DNA of 64,000 bases from Bacillus cereus G9842 (GTDB taxonomy: Bacteria; Bacillota; Bacilli; Bacillales; Bacillaceae_G), in contig NC_011772.1 of assembly GCF_000021305.1 (NCBI RefSeq), positions 3,138,001 to 3,202,000 of the forward strand, given 5' to 3'. Under the pieces are notes generated by a model, which saw only the letters and a program-made list of their open reading frames with translations, did not search any database and was not told the origin of the DNA. Made by a program: the position numbers and the translations under genes. This document shows, piece after piece, positions 27,623-37,800 of this stretch. Position 1 is the first letter of the stretch. Each line of letters begins with the position of its first letter.

Positions 27623-28705
27623 CTATCTATTCTCAAGCTCAAATTCCTTCATATAATCTACTAATTGTTTTACACCTTCCACTGGCATCGCATTGTAAAT
27701 ACTTGCACGCATACCACCGACTGAGCGATGTCCTTTTAACGTAACAAGGCCGCGTTCTTTCGTTTTTTGTAAAAACTCATTGTTCAGCTCTTCTGACGGT
27801 GTTGTAAATGGAATATTCATAAGTGATCGATACGCAGGGTCAACTGGTGAAGTAAACAATTTAGATTCATCTAAAAAATGATAAATAAGTGAAGATTTCA
27901 TTTTATTTTGTTCTTCAATCGCAGATACTCCGCCTTGCTCTTTCAACCACTCTAGTACAAGTTTTGTTACGTAAATACTAAAGGATGGCGGTGTATTATA
28001 TAAGGAGTTATTTTTACTGTAAGTTTCATAATTTAACATTGTCGGACAAGAGCGATCTGCTCCCCCAATTAAATCTCTTTTTATAATAGCAATCGTTAAG
28101 CCCGCAGGTCCTAAATTCTTTTGCGCCCCCGCATATATAAGACCAAACTTCGAAACATCATATCGCTCTGATAAAATATTTGAGGACATATCCGCAACGA
28201 GCGGCACTCTTTCTACATGTGGAATGTCCACATATTTTGTCCCCTCAATTGTATTATTCGTTGTAATATGTACATAATCTAGTTTTTCATCACTTAATAA
28301 ACCGTCCAGTTTAGGAATCGTAGTAAACTTCTCTTGCTCGGAAGAAGCAATCACTTGTACTTCCCCAACTTTTTCGGCTTCTTGCAGTGCCTTTTTAGAC
28401 CATGAGCCAGTTAGTACGTATCCAGCTTTTTTATACGTATTCATTAAGTTCAGTGGTATCATAGAAAATTGTAATGACGCACCGCCTTGTAAAAATAAAA
28501 CATCATACTCATCAGGGATGCTCATTAATTCACGAAGTAAGTTACTCGCTTCCTCTATAATACTTTGAAAATAAGAAGATCGATGACTCATTTCTATAAT
28601 AGACATGCCTGTCCCGTTATAATTTACAAGCTCCTTTTGCACTTTCTCTAAAACTGGCAAAGGGAGTATTGATGGTCCTGCTGAAAAATTATAGACTCTC
28701 TCCAT
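27623..28705 (-). CDS. serC: Phosphoserine aminotransferase
   Basis: PLP aminotransferase converting phosphohydroxypyruvate and glutamate to phosphoserine. The start at 28705 (MERVYNFSAGPSILPLPVLE) yields 360 residues, the normal length; the open frame extends 27 codons upstream across the promoter. The PLP lysine is in YAGAQKNLGPAGL near residue 197, with the early FSAGPS signature and the C-terminal GGMRASIYNAMP. First gene of serC-serA-DUF1015, driven by the promoter at 28757-28786. Confidence 0.94.
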   Translation of the reverse strand: MERVYNFSAGPSILPLPVLEKVQKELVNYNGTGMSIIEMSHRSSYFQSIIEEASNLLRELMSIPDEYDVLFLQGGASLQFSMIPLNLMNTYKKAGYVLTGSWSKKALQEAEKVGEVQVIASSEQEKFTTIPKLDGLLSDEKLDYVHITTNNTIEGTKYVDIPHVERVPLVADMSSNILSERYDVSKFGLIYAGAQKNLGPAGLTIAIIKRDLIGGADRSCPTMLNYETYSKNNSLYNTPPSFSIYVTKLVLEWLKEQGGVSAIEEQNKMKSSLIYHFLDESKLFTSPVDPAYRSLMNIPFTTPSEELNNEFLQKTKERGLVTLKGHRSVGGMRASIYNAMPVEGVKQLVDYMKEFELENR

Positions 28706-28756
28706 TACCCTCATAACCTCCCTATTTCTCATTTGATTATTTTTTAAACTTTCTGA

Positions 28757-28786
28757 ATTATAACCTAAAATATAATATGTGGTCAA
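28757..28786 (-). promoter_or_regulatory. Sigma-A promoter of serC-serA-DUF1015
   Basis: Minus strand TTGACC (28786-28781), 18-bp spacer, TATAAT (28762-28757), about 50 bases before the serC start. No T-box leader is visible in that short interval. Confidence 0.75.
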
Positions 28787-28861
28787 TTTGTTTTCTATTA
28801 TTACGACGCAAGACGCGATGGAATCGCTTGCAAGTGCAGACTTTTTATATATACATAAAAA

Positions 28862-28891
28862 AGTGTTAAGTACATAATCGCACTTAACACT
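28862..28891 (-). terminator. Terminator of the DUF378 gene
   Basis: AGTGTTAAGT / ACTTAACACT with ten-base loop, T run on the minus strand. Confidence 0.85.
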
Positions 28892-28912
28892 CTAATAATA
28901 GAATAATAATAG

Positions 28913-29104
28913 CTAGTCGTTCGTAAAGAACCGATCAAAAATTTGATAAATAGCAGAAAGACCAATGAGCCAATAAATAGTGTCCACAAGCGCCGGCATA
29001 GAACCAAACCATTTCTCAACTACATTGTAATCTAACGCTACAAATAACCAATTCAAACCGCCGAGAATCACCAAAATTACTGTAAGGTAAGACAAAAATT
29101 TCAT
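28913..29104 (-). CDS. DUF378 small membrane protein
   Basis: A 63-residue protein with two hydrophobic segments: MKFLSYLTVILVILGGLNWL and LVDTIYWLIGLSAIYQI. The LGGLNWLFVALDYNVVE block is the hallmark of DUF378 (YuzA-like). Function unknown. GGGGGC precedes the ATG; it has its own terminator. Confidence 0.88.
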   Translation of the reverse strand: MKFLSYLTVILVILGGLNWLFVALDYNVVEKWFGSMPALVDTIYWLIGLSAIYQIFDRFFTND

Positions 29105-29131
29105 TATGATTGCCCCCTAGGTGATAAGATG

Positions 29132-29147
29132 GTGAAAGGCCTTTCAC
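29132..29147. promoter_or_regulatory. Perfect 16-bp palindrome upstream of the DUF378 gene
   Basis: GTGAAAGGCCTTTCAC without a loop, so more likely a protein-binding site than a terminator. It lies between the glycosidase stop and the DUF378 start. Confidence 0.4.
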
Positions 29148-29193
29148 TAGAAATATATGTAGTAATCTTTAAAACTTACCTATTTTATAAAAA

Positions 29194-30261
29194 TTATTTT
29201 CGGTACCACCCATTAATAACTGCCTCTGCTTCTTTACTATGTATTTGATACGCATGTGTACTATCATTAGAGCCAATAAACCAAATTGAAAAACCTTTAA
29301 AATATGGTTTCGGTTCTAATACATCGCGGTAAGCACGCCATCCATTTAATTGTACATCTTTTGAAAACACATTTGAAACATCTGGATTCCACGGATTTTG
29401 TAATCCAAGTTCACGCGCCGGAACGTTAAACCCACCGAAGTAAACTGGTTTTCCTGTTGCATTATGTAATTGTTCCAATTGCTGAACAACATTTTGTCCA
29501 CGATTATACACTGTCGTCGCAAATAAACTTTTCTTTACTTCTTCATATGTTGGATTTCTTTTTCCTGAAACTTCAAACCAACTATCAATACTTACAATAT
29601 CCACCTTTTTTAAATACGGACGATTGATTTTCTCTTTAAACTTCGCTTCATAAGAAGGGTCCCAGCTTGCTGTTAACCACCAGTTCATTTGATACAAAAT
29701 ATTTCCTTTATACTGATTACGAACAAAATCAATTGTATCGCTCCAGTATCCTTCTGCATACTCCATATTCACGAAATTAGAAGCAATCTTTAGTCCATAC
29801 ACATTGTATTTACTTGTAATGGAATTAAAAATATCTTGCAGAATAACCGTCTTCCAATTCCAGAAGAAATCATTAATGTTACTTGGGTTCCATTCTGTCT
29901 CTCCAACATTCCCCTGCTGAATATATGGGAACGGTTCCACTATAACTTGAATATTACGCTTTAATAATTCTTGAATTAAAATAATAGCTTGTTGCTTTTG
30001 CGCTTGATTAATTACCATATTCGTAGAAGTCACATTTGGGATATCTACTTGAATCGGTACATTTACTGTATTTAAATTTAAGCGCTCCACATCCGCTAAT
30101 ACTTTCGCTACATTTCCAACTTCCCATACTGTTACGTTTCCTGATTTGATTTTTCCAGATTGAACAGTATTTACATCTGCCTGTACATTTCCTTGAAAAC
30201 AAAAAGAAAACAACATAATAAACACTCCTAAAAAACTTATTAAACTCTTATTTTTCTTCAC
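29194..30261 (-). CDS. Secreted glycoside hydrolase, GH113-like TIM barrel
   Basis: Start taken at the GTG at 30261 (GGGGGAAAGTT before it), giving 355 residues; the frame is open to 30366 without a ribosome binding site. A signal peptide (KKNKSLISFLGVFIMLFSF..., cleavage probably after VQA) marks export. The body resembles GH113-type barrels: WEVGNVAKVLADVERLNLNT at the first strand, VIVEPFPYIQQG, NMEYAEGYW (first acidic candidate), VSIDSWFEVSG (second), FGGFNVPARELG and FKGFSIWFIGS near the end. The substrate may be a beta-mannan or cell-wall polymer; unknown. Monocistronic. Confidence 0.75.
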   Translation of the reverse strand: MKKNKSLISFLGVFIMLFSFCFQGNVQADVNTVQSGKIKSGNVTVWEVGNVAKVLADVERLNLNTVNVPIQVDIPNVTSTNMVINQAQKQQAIILIQELLKRNIQVIVEPFPYIQQGNVGETEWNPSNINDFFWNWKTVILQDIFNSITSKYNVYGLKIASNFVNMEYAEGYWSDTIDFVRNQYKGNILYQMNWWLTASWDPSYEAKFKEKINRPYLKKVDIVSIDSWFEVSGKRNPTYEEVKKSLFATTVYNRGQNVVQQLEQLHNATGKPVYFGGFNVPARELGLQNPWNPDVSNVFSKDVQLNGWRAYRDVLEPKPYFKGFSIWFIGSNDSTHAYQIHSKEAEAVINGWYRK

Positions 30262-30417
30262 AACTTTCCCCCTATAATTTTTGGCTTTCTTGATTATTTT
30301 ATACAACGTTTCATATATATTCCACAAAAAATCCAATAAATTTTTATTGATAAAAATGCTATTCATCCTTTATTCACATCTTACTCATACTAAGCCCCTA
30401 AAAATAGTAAGATAAAT

Positions 30418-30447
30418 AAAAAAGGAACGGATTTCCGCTCCTTTTTT
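30418..30447 (-). terminator. Terminator of the cupin gene
   Basis: AAAAAAGGA-CGGA / TCCG-TCCTTTTTT, strong bidirectional-type hairpin right after the cupin stop. Confidence 0.85.
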
Positions 30448-30462
30448 ATCTTTTTACGATTA

Positions 30463-30780
30463 TCAATCCATTTCCCTTTTAGGCTCTACCAACATGATGT
30501 GGGATTCCTTTTCAGTGAAAGGTTTATGCTCAACGCCTCTCGGGACAATAAACATCTCGCCCTTAGAAATTTTCACCTGTCCATCACGGAAATCGATGAA
30601 CATCTCCCCTTCAAGCACAATAAATAGCTTATCCGTATCAGGATGCTCATGCCATATAAAATCTCCATTAGCTTTAAAAAGCTGAATTTGATCATCATTC
30701 ATTTCACCAATCACTCGTGGATACCAATAATCGTTAATTTTAGATAACTCGTCATTTAGTTTAATAGGTTGGTAATGGAT
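30463..30780 (-). CDS. Single-domain cupin protein with a non-standard or lost start codon
   Basis: A cupin of about 105 residues. The metal-site motif FIWHEHPDTDKLFIVLEGEM (G-x5-H-x-H-x3,4-E-x6-G class) is intact, as is PRGVEHKPFT in cupin motif 2. The family normally begins with residues equivalent to YQPIKLNDELSKINDYWYPR, which are present in the same open frame upstream of the first usual start (GTG at 30714). A strong GAGGAGGG lies six bases before an ATC codon at 30780-30778, exactly where an ATG is expected. Either an ATC/ATT start is used, or the start codon has mutated and only the shorter GTG form is made. Confidence 0.7.
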   Translation of the reverse strand: MHYQPIKLNDELSKINDYWYPRVIGEMNDDQIQLFKANGDFIWHEHPDTDKLFIVLEGEMFIDFRDGQVKISKGEMFIVPRGVEHKPFTEKESHIMLVEPKREMD

Positions 30781-30784
30781 AATA

Positions 30785-30995
30785 ATCCCTCCTCATTTTT
30801 AACTTCCACTATATTACAATAATCTAAGTAAAAAAGTCGTCATTACGCTTAAAAAGAAAATGCTCCGGCCAGAACTTTTCATTCAGATAGTACAAAGGAG
30901 TGATTTCAATGAAAGTTCTTTCAATCCAATGTTTCCTTTAACTCTCCATAAGTATAGAACAGTGATTTTCAAATAAGAATGGACCCCTGTTGACA
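30785..30995. other. Intergenic region with an orphan gene start
   Basis: AAAGGAGTGATTTCA is followed by ATG at 30909 and a peptide of only ten residues (MKVLSIQCFL). The quality of the ribosome binding site suggests the 5' stub of a deleted rightward gene. Nothing else is seen here. Confidence 0.4.
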
Positions 30996-31823
30996 TTAGT
31001 ATGGATTATTGATGAACTTCTCGCGATATTTAGTAGGCGAAATGCCAACTCGCTTCTTGAAAACTCTACTAAAATAAAAAGGGTCTGCAATTCCAACAGC
31101 CTGCGAAATTTGTTGTACAGGCACACCACTTGTACATAACATTTTTTGAGCCATCTTTATACGATAGTTCAATAAATATTCTGCTGGCCCCATACCTGCA
31201 TGCTTTCTAAACACGTAAGAAAGACGATTTCGATTAACATTATTTTGTTCTGTAAGCGTATGTATTGTAATATCTTTATAATAGTATTGGCGAACGTAAC
31301 TAGATATTCGTTCGAATAAAGTATGCGACTCATAGTTGTTTTCTCTATTGACAACACTTAATAAAGCTTCATTCAACGCTTCGCGAAACAGCATTTCGGT
31401 CTGAAGCATCGAAATGCCTCCACGCTGATTATACACATCCCAAAGACGCATAAGTAATTCGACAAGACGAGGAGATTGTCCTGTTAATAATTCAAAATGC
31501 TGATGAGTAAAGCCAGAGTCTTCTCGTTCTGGATTGCTTATCTGATATAAAACAAGAATATATTCCCAGTTTATTTCACCAAGCATTTTATGGGCTAATG
31601 TCATTTTTGCACCCCCATGTATAACTTTTCCTGGGGAAAGGATATACGGCGTACCATTAAATTGAAATTGCGTCTTCCCTGTAAGTGGAAATACAAATCC
31701 TGGGAAAGAATCTGTAGACTCAGCACAAGGCACACCTGGATTTTTAGCATAACGATATACTCCTTCTACTCGGAAAGGATTATTGGCAAGATACTCTGCT
31801 AACTCATTCACGTCCAACTTCAC
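30996..31823 (-). CDS. AraC-family transcriptional regulator
   Basis: A 275-residue protein with an N-terminal cupin-like sensor (SFPGFVFPLTGKTQFQFNGT near residue 40) and a C-terminal double helix-turn-helix: ITIHTLTEQNNVNRNRLSYVF and the second half IADPFYFSRVFKKRVGISPTKYR, the classical AraC signature. It is divergent from a Fur box and a relic of a siderophore-binding lipoprotein, which resembles the Btr/FeuABC arrangement of B. subtilis, so it may once have controlled siderophore uptake here. Confidence 0.88.
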   Translation of the reverse strand: MKLDVNELAEYLANNPFRVEGVYRYAKNPGVPCAESTDSFPGFVFPLTGKTQFQFNGTPYILSPGKVIHGGAKMTLAHKMLGEINWEYILVLYQISNPEREDSGFTHQHFELLTGQSPRLVELLMRLWDVYNQRGGISMLQTEMLFREALNEALLSVVNRENNYESHTLFERISSYVRQYYYKDITIHTLTEQNNVNRNRLSYVFRKHAGMGPAEYLLNYRIKMAQKMLCTSGVPVQQISQAVGIADPFYFSRVFKKRVGISPTKYREKFINNPY

Positions 31824-31994
31824 AATGCACGCCTCATTTCAATAATAATTTTCTTGTAATTCGCGAGATTAATTGGTGTACATTCTGGGCAACGCTAAAC
31901 TAAAAATAGTACATACGACTTAACAAGATCTGGTTATTAACCTATAAATATATTGTTTTTCATTTATTGACAAAAGTATCCTCCCTATATTATT

Positions 31995-32013
31995 GATAAT
32001 GATTTTCATTGTA
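31995..32013 (+). promoter_or_regulatory. Fur box
   Basis: GATAATGATTTTCATTGTA, matching most positions of the 19-bp consensus GATAATGATAATCATTATC. TTGACA at 31967-31972 and a TATTAT at 31988-31993 form an overlapping promoter pointing right. Confidence 0.75.
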
Positions 32014-32143
32014 GTTTGATAAAAAAACATTTGTCAAGTTGGATGGCGTAGAAAAATGACGAAACAAGGGGTACAGAGGGACCGTTCTGTTGCAAATAAT
32101 ACCTGGTCTTTGTTAACTAATTCCCCTCAAAACTGGAATAATC

Positions 32144-32263
32144 ATGTTAATAGTTGTAATGGCTTTATTTGTTACAGCACTTGCAGCATGTGGAAATAAT
32201 CGTAATCCTGAAGAAGTTGCTACAGCGTATTTCGAAGATGGAAACAGCCTACTATCAAATTAA
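32144..32263 (+). pseudogene. Relic of a siderophore-binding lipoprotein gene
   Basis: From the ATG at 32144 a lipoprotein start (MLIVVMALFVTALAACGNN, lipobox LAAC) runs for only 39 codons and stops inside a terminator hairpin. Upstream, another frame from an ATG at 32056 runs through the same sequence. The Fur box and promoter 130-180 bases upstream, and the divergent AraC gene, suggest it was the substrate-binding protein of an iron-siderophore ABC importer whose body has been deleted, joining the 5' end to the terminator. Confidence 0.6.
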
Positions 32264-32277
32264 ATGATAGTAGGCTG
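32245..32277 (+). terminator. Terminator fused to the lipoprotein relic
   Basis: Perfect 13-bp arms CAGCCTACTATCA / TGATAGTAGGCTG with a 7-base loop. Confidence 0.75.
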
Positions 32278-32375
32278 GCTGTTAAAATTATTTAAGAACT
32301 GGGTTATGTTCTAAATGATAAGCTTTCATTATCAAAAAGATTATTACTAGTCCCTCCACAAACAAAAACCCCCTA

Positions 32376-34766
32376 TCACTTCGGTTCTAAATTTAGCACC
32401 TTCCCCTCTATTCCCTCCGTATTCAATGTAGTCGTATGATACGTTCCACTTACCCAATCATCTATTTGATCATGATACCAATCACTTCTAAAATGTCCCG
32501 ATTGTCCTGGTCCCACTATATGATAACCGTTTGACATATCTTTCGTATCAATAATGAATCTCCAAGACGCTCCGTGATTTACAATGCCGTTATCGCCGTA
32601 ACTCGCTGCTTGCACGGTAACTTGACTTCCGCCAATCGGGACTGGTTTCTCACGATTAAAAGCGAGTAGTGCTAACATACTAGATGATTTTGAAATTGGA
32701 TGTGTAAAAGCGAGTTGATGGTAATCGCCCCACTTCCACTCTCCAACATCCGGTCCATATTCCTTCTGCAATTTCTTCATTACATTCTCGTACGATGTAT
32801 GCACAACTTTTGTGAAACCTCCGTACTTCGTAAACCACGCGCTATTTTCTCCCGCTACTTCTTTTCGAATCAATTCATCAACAACTTGTGACTTCCCTTC
32901 AAATAACTTCATTACATCTTTCGGTATTTCTTTTGAAAATAACGTATTTGAAATCTCTTTCATTAATAAATAGAATATTAATGGTGCCGGTTCATCTTTA
33001 CTATCGTAAAAATTCCACTTTGTTAATTGGTTTACGCCTTCTTTCTCTACCTCATTTAAAGATGCTTTATTTAACTCTTTTAAAAATATAGGAGTAAACT
33101 CTTTCCCGTATAAATTCTTTTGATCCATCTGTAACTCTTCTAAATCTTTCACCGTATACTTTTCCTTCTCTTGCAAAAATTCTTGAATACGCATTTGCCT
33201 ATATGGCTGTGCCCACGTATTGCTAATATGGTACGGATAATCATCATCAACAATTTTATTATTCGCAGTTGAAATAAAACCTTCTTTCGGATTTATAACT
33301 TTCGGCAGCTGATCAAATGGAATATACCCTTCCCATTCATATTCATCTGTCCATCCTGGAACAGGCAAGCTACCATCGCCTTTTTTACGCACTGGTATAT
33401 TTCCATTCGCTTTATAAGCAATCGTGCCATCGTTTGATGCAAACACAAAGTTTTGGGTTGGTGTATGGAAATCTTGAAGAGCGGTTTCAAACTCCGTCCA
33501 GTCTTTTGCTTTGTTCATATTTAATACAGCTTTTAACTCAGCTGACGGTTCTAAAGCAGTCCACTTTAAAGCAAATACTGTTTTCGTTTTCTCCTTCCCC
33601 TTATCCGCAAACTCTGAAATTACTGGCCCATGCCTCGTAATCGTAACGTTATAAGGAATTGTCTTCCCGCCTTTTACTTTAATCGATTCATCAACTACCG
33701 TAGCTTTCTCCCATTTATCGTTATACAGAAATTCATTTTCATTATTAGGATTTCTCTTCTCAATATATAAATCTTGCACATCAGGCCCCGTATTCGTAAC
33801 GCCCCACGCTATTTTGTCATTGTGGCCTAATATAACACCTGGTACTCCAGCGAAAATAACGCCACTCACATTTAAATCTTTCATTTCAAGTCTCGTTTGA
33901 TACCATATAGAAGGTGTCGCAAGGGATAAATGAGGGTCATCTGCTAAAATCGGCTTACCTGACGCACTCTTCTCACCGCTCACAACCCAGTTATTACTAC
34001 CGTTAAACTCCGGGGGAATTATCGTTTTTGAAAAACTTTGTGCTACGTCCACATTTGTAGTTTTTAGTTCAGCTAGCAATCTAGGTGCATCTTTCGGATA
34101 TGTAGGAAATAGCTCATTTGCTTGCTCTTTCGGAAGATTTTTCAGCGCCCAATATCGAAACGCCTGCCCATGCCAATGTCCCCCTAAGTCAAACGCCATA
34201 TACTTCCCAATTGTTAAGGAATCAACAATTGACCATTCAGAAGGCTCATAACCTAATATAGTAAACTCAACTGGTAATTTCTTTTCCGCTTTCGCCTCAC
34301 GTATAAAAGCGTTCACCCCATCAGCAAATGACTGCAGGGCATATTTTGCTTCTCCATCATATTGACTAACTGAAGCTTCTGCCGCTCGCCGTAAACCGAG
34401 TGTTCGAAACAATTTATCTCGGTCAACGGCTGCTTCCCCAACAACTTCACTTAACATACCAGAAGCTTGTCTTCTACTTAAATCCATTTGAAACAACCGA
34501 TCTTGCGCTTGTACATATCCTTGTGAAAAATATAAATCATGTGCATTTTCCGATTTAATATGCGGTACACCTTTACTATCCCGCTTCACCGTAACAGCGT
34601 GTTGTAAATCCTCTAGCTTTATCGTTCCATCTATCTTTGGCATAGATTTCAGCGTATATATATTCAAAAAAATCGCAGCGGAAATAACTAACAAGAGAAC
34701 GATACTACTAGCCCAAATAAAAATTCTTCTTCCCCTTTTTCGTTTCTTCTTTATAACTACCTCCAT
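32376..34766 (-). CDS. Penicillin acylase family protein (Ntn hydrolase)
   Basis: A 796-residue precursor of the penicillin G/acyl-homoserine-lactone acylase family, which self-cleaves to expose an N-terminal Ser nucleophile. An N-terminal membrane anchor follows a Lys/Arg-rich start (KKKRKRGRRIFIWASSIVLL). The alpha-subunit region has GYVQAQDRLFQMDLSRRQASG; the processing site and nucleophile lie in NGSNNWVVSGEKSASGKPI near residue 246. Downstream are DDPHLSLATPSIWYQ, GVPGVILGHNDKIAWGVTNT and the C-terminal GGSQVTVQAASYGDNG. It is probably exported and membrane-tethered; the substrate is unknown (AHL or beta-lactam side chains are possibilities). Confidence 0.92.
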   Translation of the reverse strand: MEVVIKKKRKRGRRIFIWASSIVLLLVISAAIFLNIYTLKSMPKIDGTIKLEDLQHAVTVKRDSKGVPHIKSENAHDLYFSQGYVQAQDRLFQMDLSRRQASGMLSEVVGEAAVDRDKLFRTLGLRRAAEASVSQYDGEAKYALQSFADGVNAFIREAKAEKKLPVEFTILGYEPSEWSIVDSLTIGKYMAFDLGGHWHGQAFRYWALKNLPKEQANELFPTYPKDAPRLLAELKTTNVDVAQSFSKTIIPPEFNGSNNWVVSGEKSASGKPILADDPHLSLATPSIWYQTRLEMKDLNVSGVIFAGVPGVILGHNDKIAWGVTNTGPDVQDLYIEKRNPNNENEFLYNDKWEKATVVDESIKVKGGKTIPYNVTITRHGPVISEFADKGKEKTKTVFALKWTALEPSAELKAVLNMNKAKDWTEFETALQDFHTPTQNFVFASNDGTIAYKANGNIPVRKKGDGSLPVPGWTDEYEWEGYIPFDQLPKVINPKEGFISTANNKIVDDDYPYHISNTWAQPYRQMRIQEFLQEKEKYTVKDLEELQMDQKNLYGKEFTPIFLKELNKASLNEVEKEGVNQLTKWNFYDSKDEPAPLIFYLLMKEISNTLFSKEIPKDVMKLFEGKSQVVDELIRKEVAGENSAWFTKYGGFTKVVHTSYENVMKKLQKEYGPDVGEWKWGDYHQLAFTHPISKSSSMLALLAFNREKPVPIGGSQVTVQAASYGDNGIVNHGASWRFIIDTKDMSNGYHIVGPGQSGHFRSDWYHDQIDDWVSGTYHTTTLNTEGIEGKVLNLEPK

Positions 34767-34827
34767 ATAATCACCCCTTTCTCACACTATTCGCTTCTTT
34801 TTGAGAATGAACCTTTTAAAAACATTG

Positions 34828-34862
34828 AAAAACCCCCTTCATTTTCCTACCAATGAAGGGGG
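34828..34862 (-). terminator. Terminator of the DUF4132 gene
   Basis: CCCCCTTCATT / AATGAAGGGGG followed by TTTTT on the minus strand. Confidence 0.9.
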
Positions 34863-34868
34863 TCTTTC

Positions 34869-37800
34869 TTATCGTTTGCTACGCCGACTTTCATTATGCC
34901 CAAGATTTGCACCTGTCGCTACTTGCACATCATATAACATTTCACTAAAGAAGCGTTTATCTACTTCTTTTGGTACAATGCGTCTTTCATCATCAATTTC
35001 ATCGTATTCATATGAACCATGATTCACTGTACCTGCTTTATAAAATTGAATGTCAAATACACATACATCTTCTTCATCTTCATAACCAATCGGCGCTCCG
35101 CTAAATGAAAGCTCTGCCCCTAATCCAGTACGAGTATCTTCTTTATAAAACGTATAATACACACCGCCATCTTGAACAGATCCACGGATCCATCCAAGCT
35201 TCGTCATCTTACCGAATAACAAACGACCATTTACTAAAATACCACCAAATCTCTCAATAGCACTCTCATCATTCTCTTCTACTACAAACACTGGACGCTC
35301 AATTTGTAGGAACGGCTGAACAATTCCCGCACTTTCTAATTGCTCTTTCCATAATTCCTTCTCCGCCCCAGACAATTCTAACGGATGAACGAAACCAATA
35401 ACAGTGCCAAATGAAAGTTCATAACTCTTCCCGTCAATTGTACAGAACACGCCACCTTCTGCATAACGGAATGCGTTCAGCAACTTCCCTTCCTTATACT
35501 CACCCCAAATGAGTGAAATAGAAAATTGCTTCATAATTGGATTATCCATAAATACAGACTTCCATGCATTATGTGACCAATAACGCTTTAACGAAAGTGC
35601 CGCTTCCAATCGTTGTTTTTGCATTGAAAGAGTAGTTCGGAGTTCCTTCTTTAAAGAGGCTAATTCTTTTTTAGCCTCTTCAGCCTTTTCTACATCATCT
35701 TTTGCATTCGGCTTTGGAAGTGACTTCATACGTTTTCCTTCCTCTGTCTCTAATTCAATTTTTGACTCTGTAGTTAAAATGGCAGTAAAACTTCGATTCC
35801 CGAAATCAATTATCTTTTCACCATGTATAGTAAAGCCAAGGTCCGGCACCAATTGATCTTCCAGCTCTTCCTCTGTTATACCACGTGTTTTCGCAGCAAG
35901 ACTTAACGCTTCTTTTGCTGCATTACGTACTTGCTTATGTTTATATTTAAATGCTATTGCATGAATAGACATAAGTGCAAGCTTAGATGAAGACAAACCT
36001 AAAGCACGAACGGCATCCGCTGCTATCTTTCCTCTCATTTGAAGCACCCATTCATCAATTTGCTTTATAAGTATGTCGACCATTTTGTCGTCACTATACA
36101 TTCCGTATAACGAAAGAATTCCACGCTTCTTCACATCTGCGTCTTGAGAAATCCATATTTGATATATCGTTTGCACATATTCTTTTAAGTCCTCTTCATT
36201 TAAAGCTCTACCAATTACTTCTGCCGTTTCTTTCTTCTCAATAACAGCATCTGAGATATACTGTTGTAAATAGGCTAACGGAATTGCAGCATCAGCAATT
36301 TCATTAGAGTCACGTAAACGGATTTGTGGCTCATCCCCAATCAATTGCAGAAGTGAATTTCTTGTTTGTTCCGTTAAAATACGTGCACATAGTTCTTCGA
36401 TCTTTTCTTCCTCCGTTTGAAATAAAAACGAGAATTTTCCTGCGAAAGATTCATTTTTACTTTCTTGCAAAGCTTCCTGTACAAGTTTCGTATATTTTTC
36501 AAGCTTATACTCTATTAGTATTTTCATCACATTTTCACGAACAATCTTCTTTTTATTATGAAGTTCAACTGCTACATCCGCTGCAGCTTCTACATCTTTT
36601 GAAAGCAGTTTAACTACAGACTCACGCATTTTTTTAGATGAATCCCCTAAGCTTTCAATTAAAATCGGACGCATTTTAACCATGTTATCCTTTGCTAACT
36701 CTTCTAAAATATATGCTTTTGCCATAGCAGAATACTCATCAAACCGTTCAATTATATATGCTTGTTCTTTTACAATTACACAAACAAGCGCTTCCTTCGC
36801 CTTATTTCTCTCTTCACTGTAGCATGCAGCTTCTTCAACTGCATAAGCGATAAGTTTTTCCTTACTTAACCCATACGAAAGCAGATCTTCTAATACTTGT
36901 TTCGGCTCTACTCCTCTGACAGAACATTCGTAAAGAAGTTCGTATAAATTAACACTATCATCATCTCCAAACTGTAGTGTAAGTACAGCTTCCCTTTTCG
37001 CTACATCATCTATATCCCAAAGAAGCGCAACCTCTAACACCGGCATACCCCAATACATACTTCTATATTTCGGATTTTTAAGTATTTGCTTTATATCCTC
37101 AAGTGACAACTTCCCTAGTAAATAATCACAATATGTATCCCGCAATGTAGACAATTTAATTTGCAAAGCAGCAACAAAAAATTCTTCTCGCATTTTCCCT
37201 CTATTTAGTTCATATCCTTTTTCGGCTAGCGTTCGTGCGATGATGAGATAATTCATTTTACTTACATATTGCAAAGTTTGTTGAATAAATTCAGGATTTC
37301 CCTCCAACATAAAGCATAGCAATTCATATTCATACGTCTTACAAAAATCCTCACTATTCAAATCATGTTGCCTTAGACGATGCGCGAAAAATCGTTCCTT
37401 AGAAATCCAAAACTGTGTACAAAAACTTTGAATTTCTTCATATGTTTCTCTATTTACACTACCAGTTTTTTTGTAGTTTTGAGACTGACCGAGAGTGTGA
37501 CACATATAACGTGTTGCATAGTTTATAAAACCCCAAACATTTTTCTTCGCCAATATTTCAATATATCGCCTCGCAACATCCGAATATTTATGAACACAAA
37601 ATAATAGCCGCCAAATATGTTCCGGTAAATTCCAACCTATAAATACTTCACTCTCATCTTTACCTTTTAAATACCGTTTAACTGCTTCAACCTTTTCCTT
37701 TTCCCCTAGCAGTTTCAATATAAATTCTGTATGTTCTTCTAACCTCTCATTCAATAAAGAACTATATGTACGAAACTTTTCATAATCTACATCAAACATT

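Noticed and set aside
28706..28860. Serine T-box leader before serC
   Set aside because: A good sigma-A promoter lies only about 50 bases before the start; there is no room for a T-box and no conserved T-box sequence was seen.
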